In this document: in pieces, positions 63,306 to 64,000 of the stretch
How positions within the stretch are numbered: the stretch's first letter is position 1
Layout of the letters: each line of letters opens with the position of its first letter
From: Acidaminococcus sp.
Lineage (GTDB): Bacteria > Bacillota > Negativicutes > Acidaminococcales > Acidaminococcaceae
Direction of reading: 5' to 3'
NCBI GenBank assembly: GCA_022482815.1
Contig: JAKVOM010000001.1
Location: 2,128,946 to 2,192,945, forward strand
DNA: 64,000 nucleotides
The notes under the pieces: model-generated
Told to the model about the DNA's origin: nothing
Database searches by the model: none
What the model saw: the letters and a program-made list of their open reading frames with translations, nothing else
Made by a program: the position numbers and the translations under genes

Positions 63306-64000
63306 TTATTTATATTCCGCGGCCAGTTTCTTAAAGAGCGGCAGGCTGCGGCGAATCGTATCCTGATTAATGCAGTAGGAAGCACGGAAATAACCGGGGC
63401 ATCCGAAATCAGTACCGGGAACGAGGAGCAGATCGTACTTCTTTGCACGTTCGCAGAAAGCATAATCATCATCTTCGAGGCACTTCGGGAAGAGATAGAA
63501 AGCACCCTGCGGTTTCACACAGGAAATACCGGCTTCCATCAGGCCCTGGTACAGAAGACGTCCATTTTCTTCATACGGCTTGATATTGGAAGGTTTGCCT
63601 GCACAGCGAGCCACTACGAGCTGCCACAGGGACGGTGCATTGACGTGAGTCAGAATGCGGGCAGCACCGGCAATAGCGCCATAGACTTTGGCAAATTCAT
63701 CCACTTCGGAAGGAACGACAATATAACCGATACGTTCCCCCGGAAGCGAGAAGGATTTACTGTAAGAATAGCAGACCAGCGTATTGCGATAGTACAGCGG
63801 CACATAAGGCACCGTCAGACCATCGTAAACGATTTCACGATACGGTTCATCACTGATGATGAAAATCGGATGACCATATTCTTTTTGCTTCTTTTCGAGG
63901 ATGGCAGCAAGACTCTTGATGGTTTCCTCGGAATAGACCGTACCACTCGGGTTATTCGGAGAATTGATGATTACACCCTTCGTATGAGGCGTCAGTGCTT
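63306..64000 (-). CDS. PLP-dependent class I/II aminotransferase, 5' end cut off by the window edge
   Basis: The C-terminal 230 or so residues of a fold-type I aminotransferase. NSPNNPSGTVYS, ISDEPYREIVYD (Asp and Tyr contacting PLP) and the Schiff-base Lys in SYSKSFSLPGERIGY are all in frame; the C-terminal domain ends FKKLAAEYK. It resembles aspartate/aromatic aminotransferases of the AspC/AraT group; substrate not assignable. The start lies beyond position 64000. Confidence 0.93.
   Translation of the reverse strand, partial: ALTPHTKGVIINSPNNPSGTVYSEETIKSLAAILEKKQKEYGHPIFIISDEPYREIVYDGLTVPYVPLYYRNTLVCYSYSKSFSLPGERIGYIVVPSEVDEFAKVYGAIAGAARILTHVNAPSLWQLVVARCAGKPSNIKPYEENGRLLYQGLMEAGISCVKPQGAFYLFPKCLEDDDYAFCERAKKYDLLLVPGTDFGCPGYFRASYCINQDTIRRSLPLFKKLAAEYK

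Noticed and set aside
1-64000. CRISPR array, prophage, insertion sequence or toxin-antitoxin system
   Set aside because: No regularly spaced repeats, transposase, phage structural genes or small paired operons were seen.

Overview
The window is a chromosomal segment of a Gram-positive-lineage anaerobe (phylum Bacillota), most likely a Negativicute; Acidaminococcaceae would fit, but genus is inference. The evidence is an IspH-ribosomal protein S1 fusion, CodY, ScpA/ScpB, DprA-TopA-TrmFO-XerC-CodY synteny, IreB-RuvX-DUF1292 synteny, a single-chain PurL of about 1257 residues, a PreP-type M16 protease and the [FeFe]-hydrogenase maturase HydF. There is no prophage, insertion sequence or CRISPR array. 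All genes run on the minus strand except hydF.

Layout by coordinate (transcription mostly runs from high to low numbers). 1-1005: 3' truncated lexA with its promoter and a palindromic LexA-like operator. 1006-5037: a secreted duplicated-domain protein, then an MTA/SAH deaminase, a methylthioinosine-type phosphorylase and a HAD phosphatase, which look like a purine/methylthioadenosine salvage operon. 5235-9325: M20 carboxypeptidase plus carboxylate-type transporter, then an orphan PTS EIIC-like membrane protein with an unusual soluble N-terminal domain. 9826-14909: processive-type glycosyltransferase, PssA, Psd, a WecG/TagA-like transferase and RF3. 15029-15105: tRNA-Pro(GGG). 15443-25761: thrB, hom, ACT protein, gpsA, plsY, der, fni, ispH-rpsA, plsC, cmk (threonine, phospholipid, isoprenoid and translation functions). 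25762-29726: flavoprotein, RluB, ScpB, ScpA, M50 protease. 29837-36150: codY, xerC, trmFO, topA, dprA.

36163-39124: divergent region with hydF on the plus strand behind a terminator-like leader hairpin, then a dispersed repeat and an SfsA-DUF123 fusion. 39269-44607: five-gene operon of a TIM-barrel isomerase-like protein, an ABC importer (lipoprotein, double permease, ATPase) and a PHP phosphoesterase; uptake and processing of a phosphorylated organic solute is a reasonable guess. 44608-44943: second copy of the dispersed repeat. 44944-53833: M16C protease, PurL, an Eis-like acetyltransferase and a DUF2156 protein whose start appears to be AUU. 54108-59825: phosphoglycerate-mutase-like phosphatase, EF-P, Xaa-Pro peptidase, U32/TrhP-type protein, MltG, DUF1292, RuvX, IreB. 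59940-64000: a TetR regulator between alaS and ireB, alaS with a full consensus sigma-70-type promoter, and a partial aminotransferase running off the end.

Most of the window is housekeeping. The parts that merit a second look are the SfsA-DUF123 fusion, the EIIC-like fusion protein with its palindrome, the five-gene transporter operon, the inserted TetR with a nearby 8-bp inverted repeat, the AUU start, the hydF leader hairpin, and two related families of intergenic hairpin repeats.
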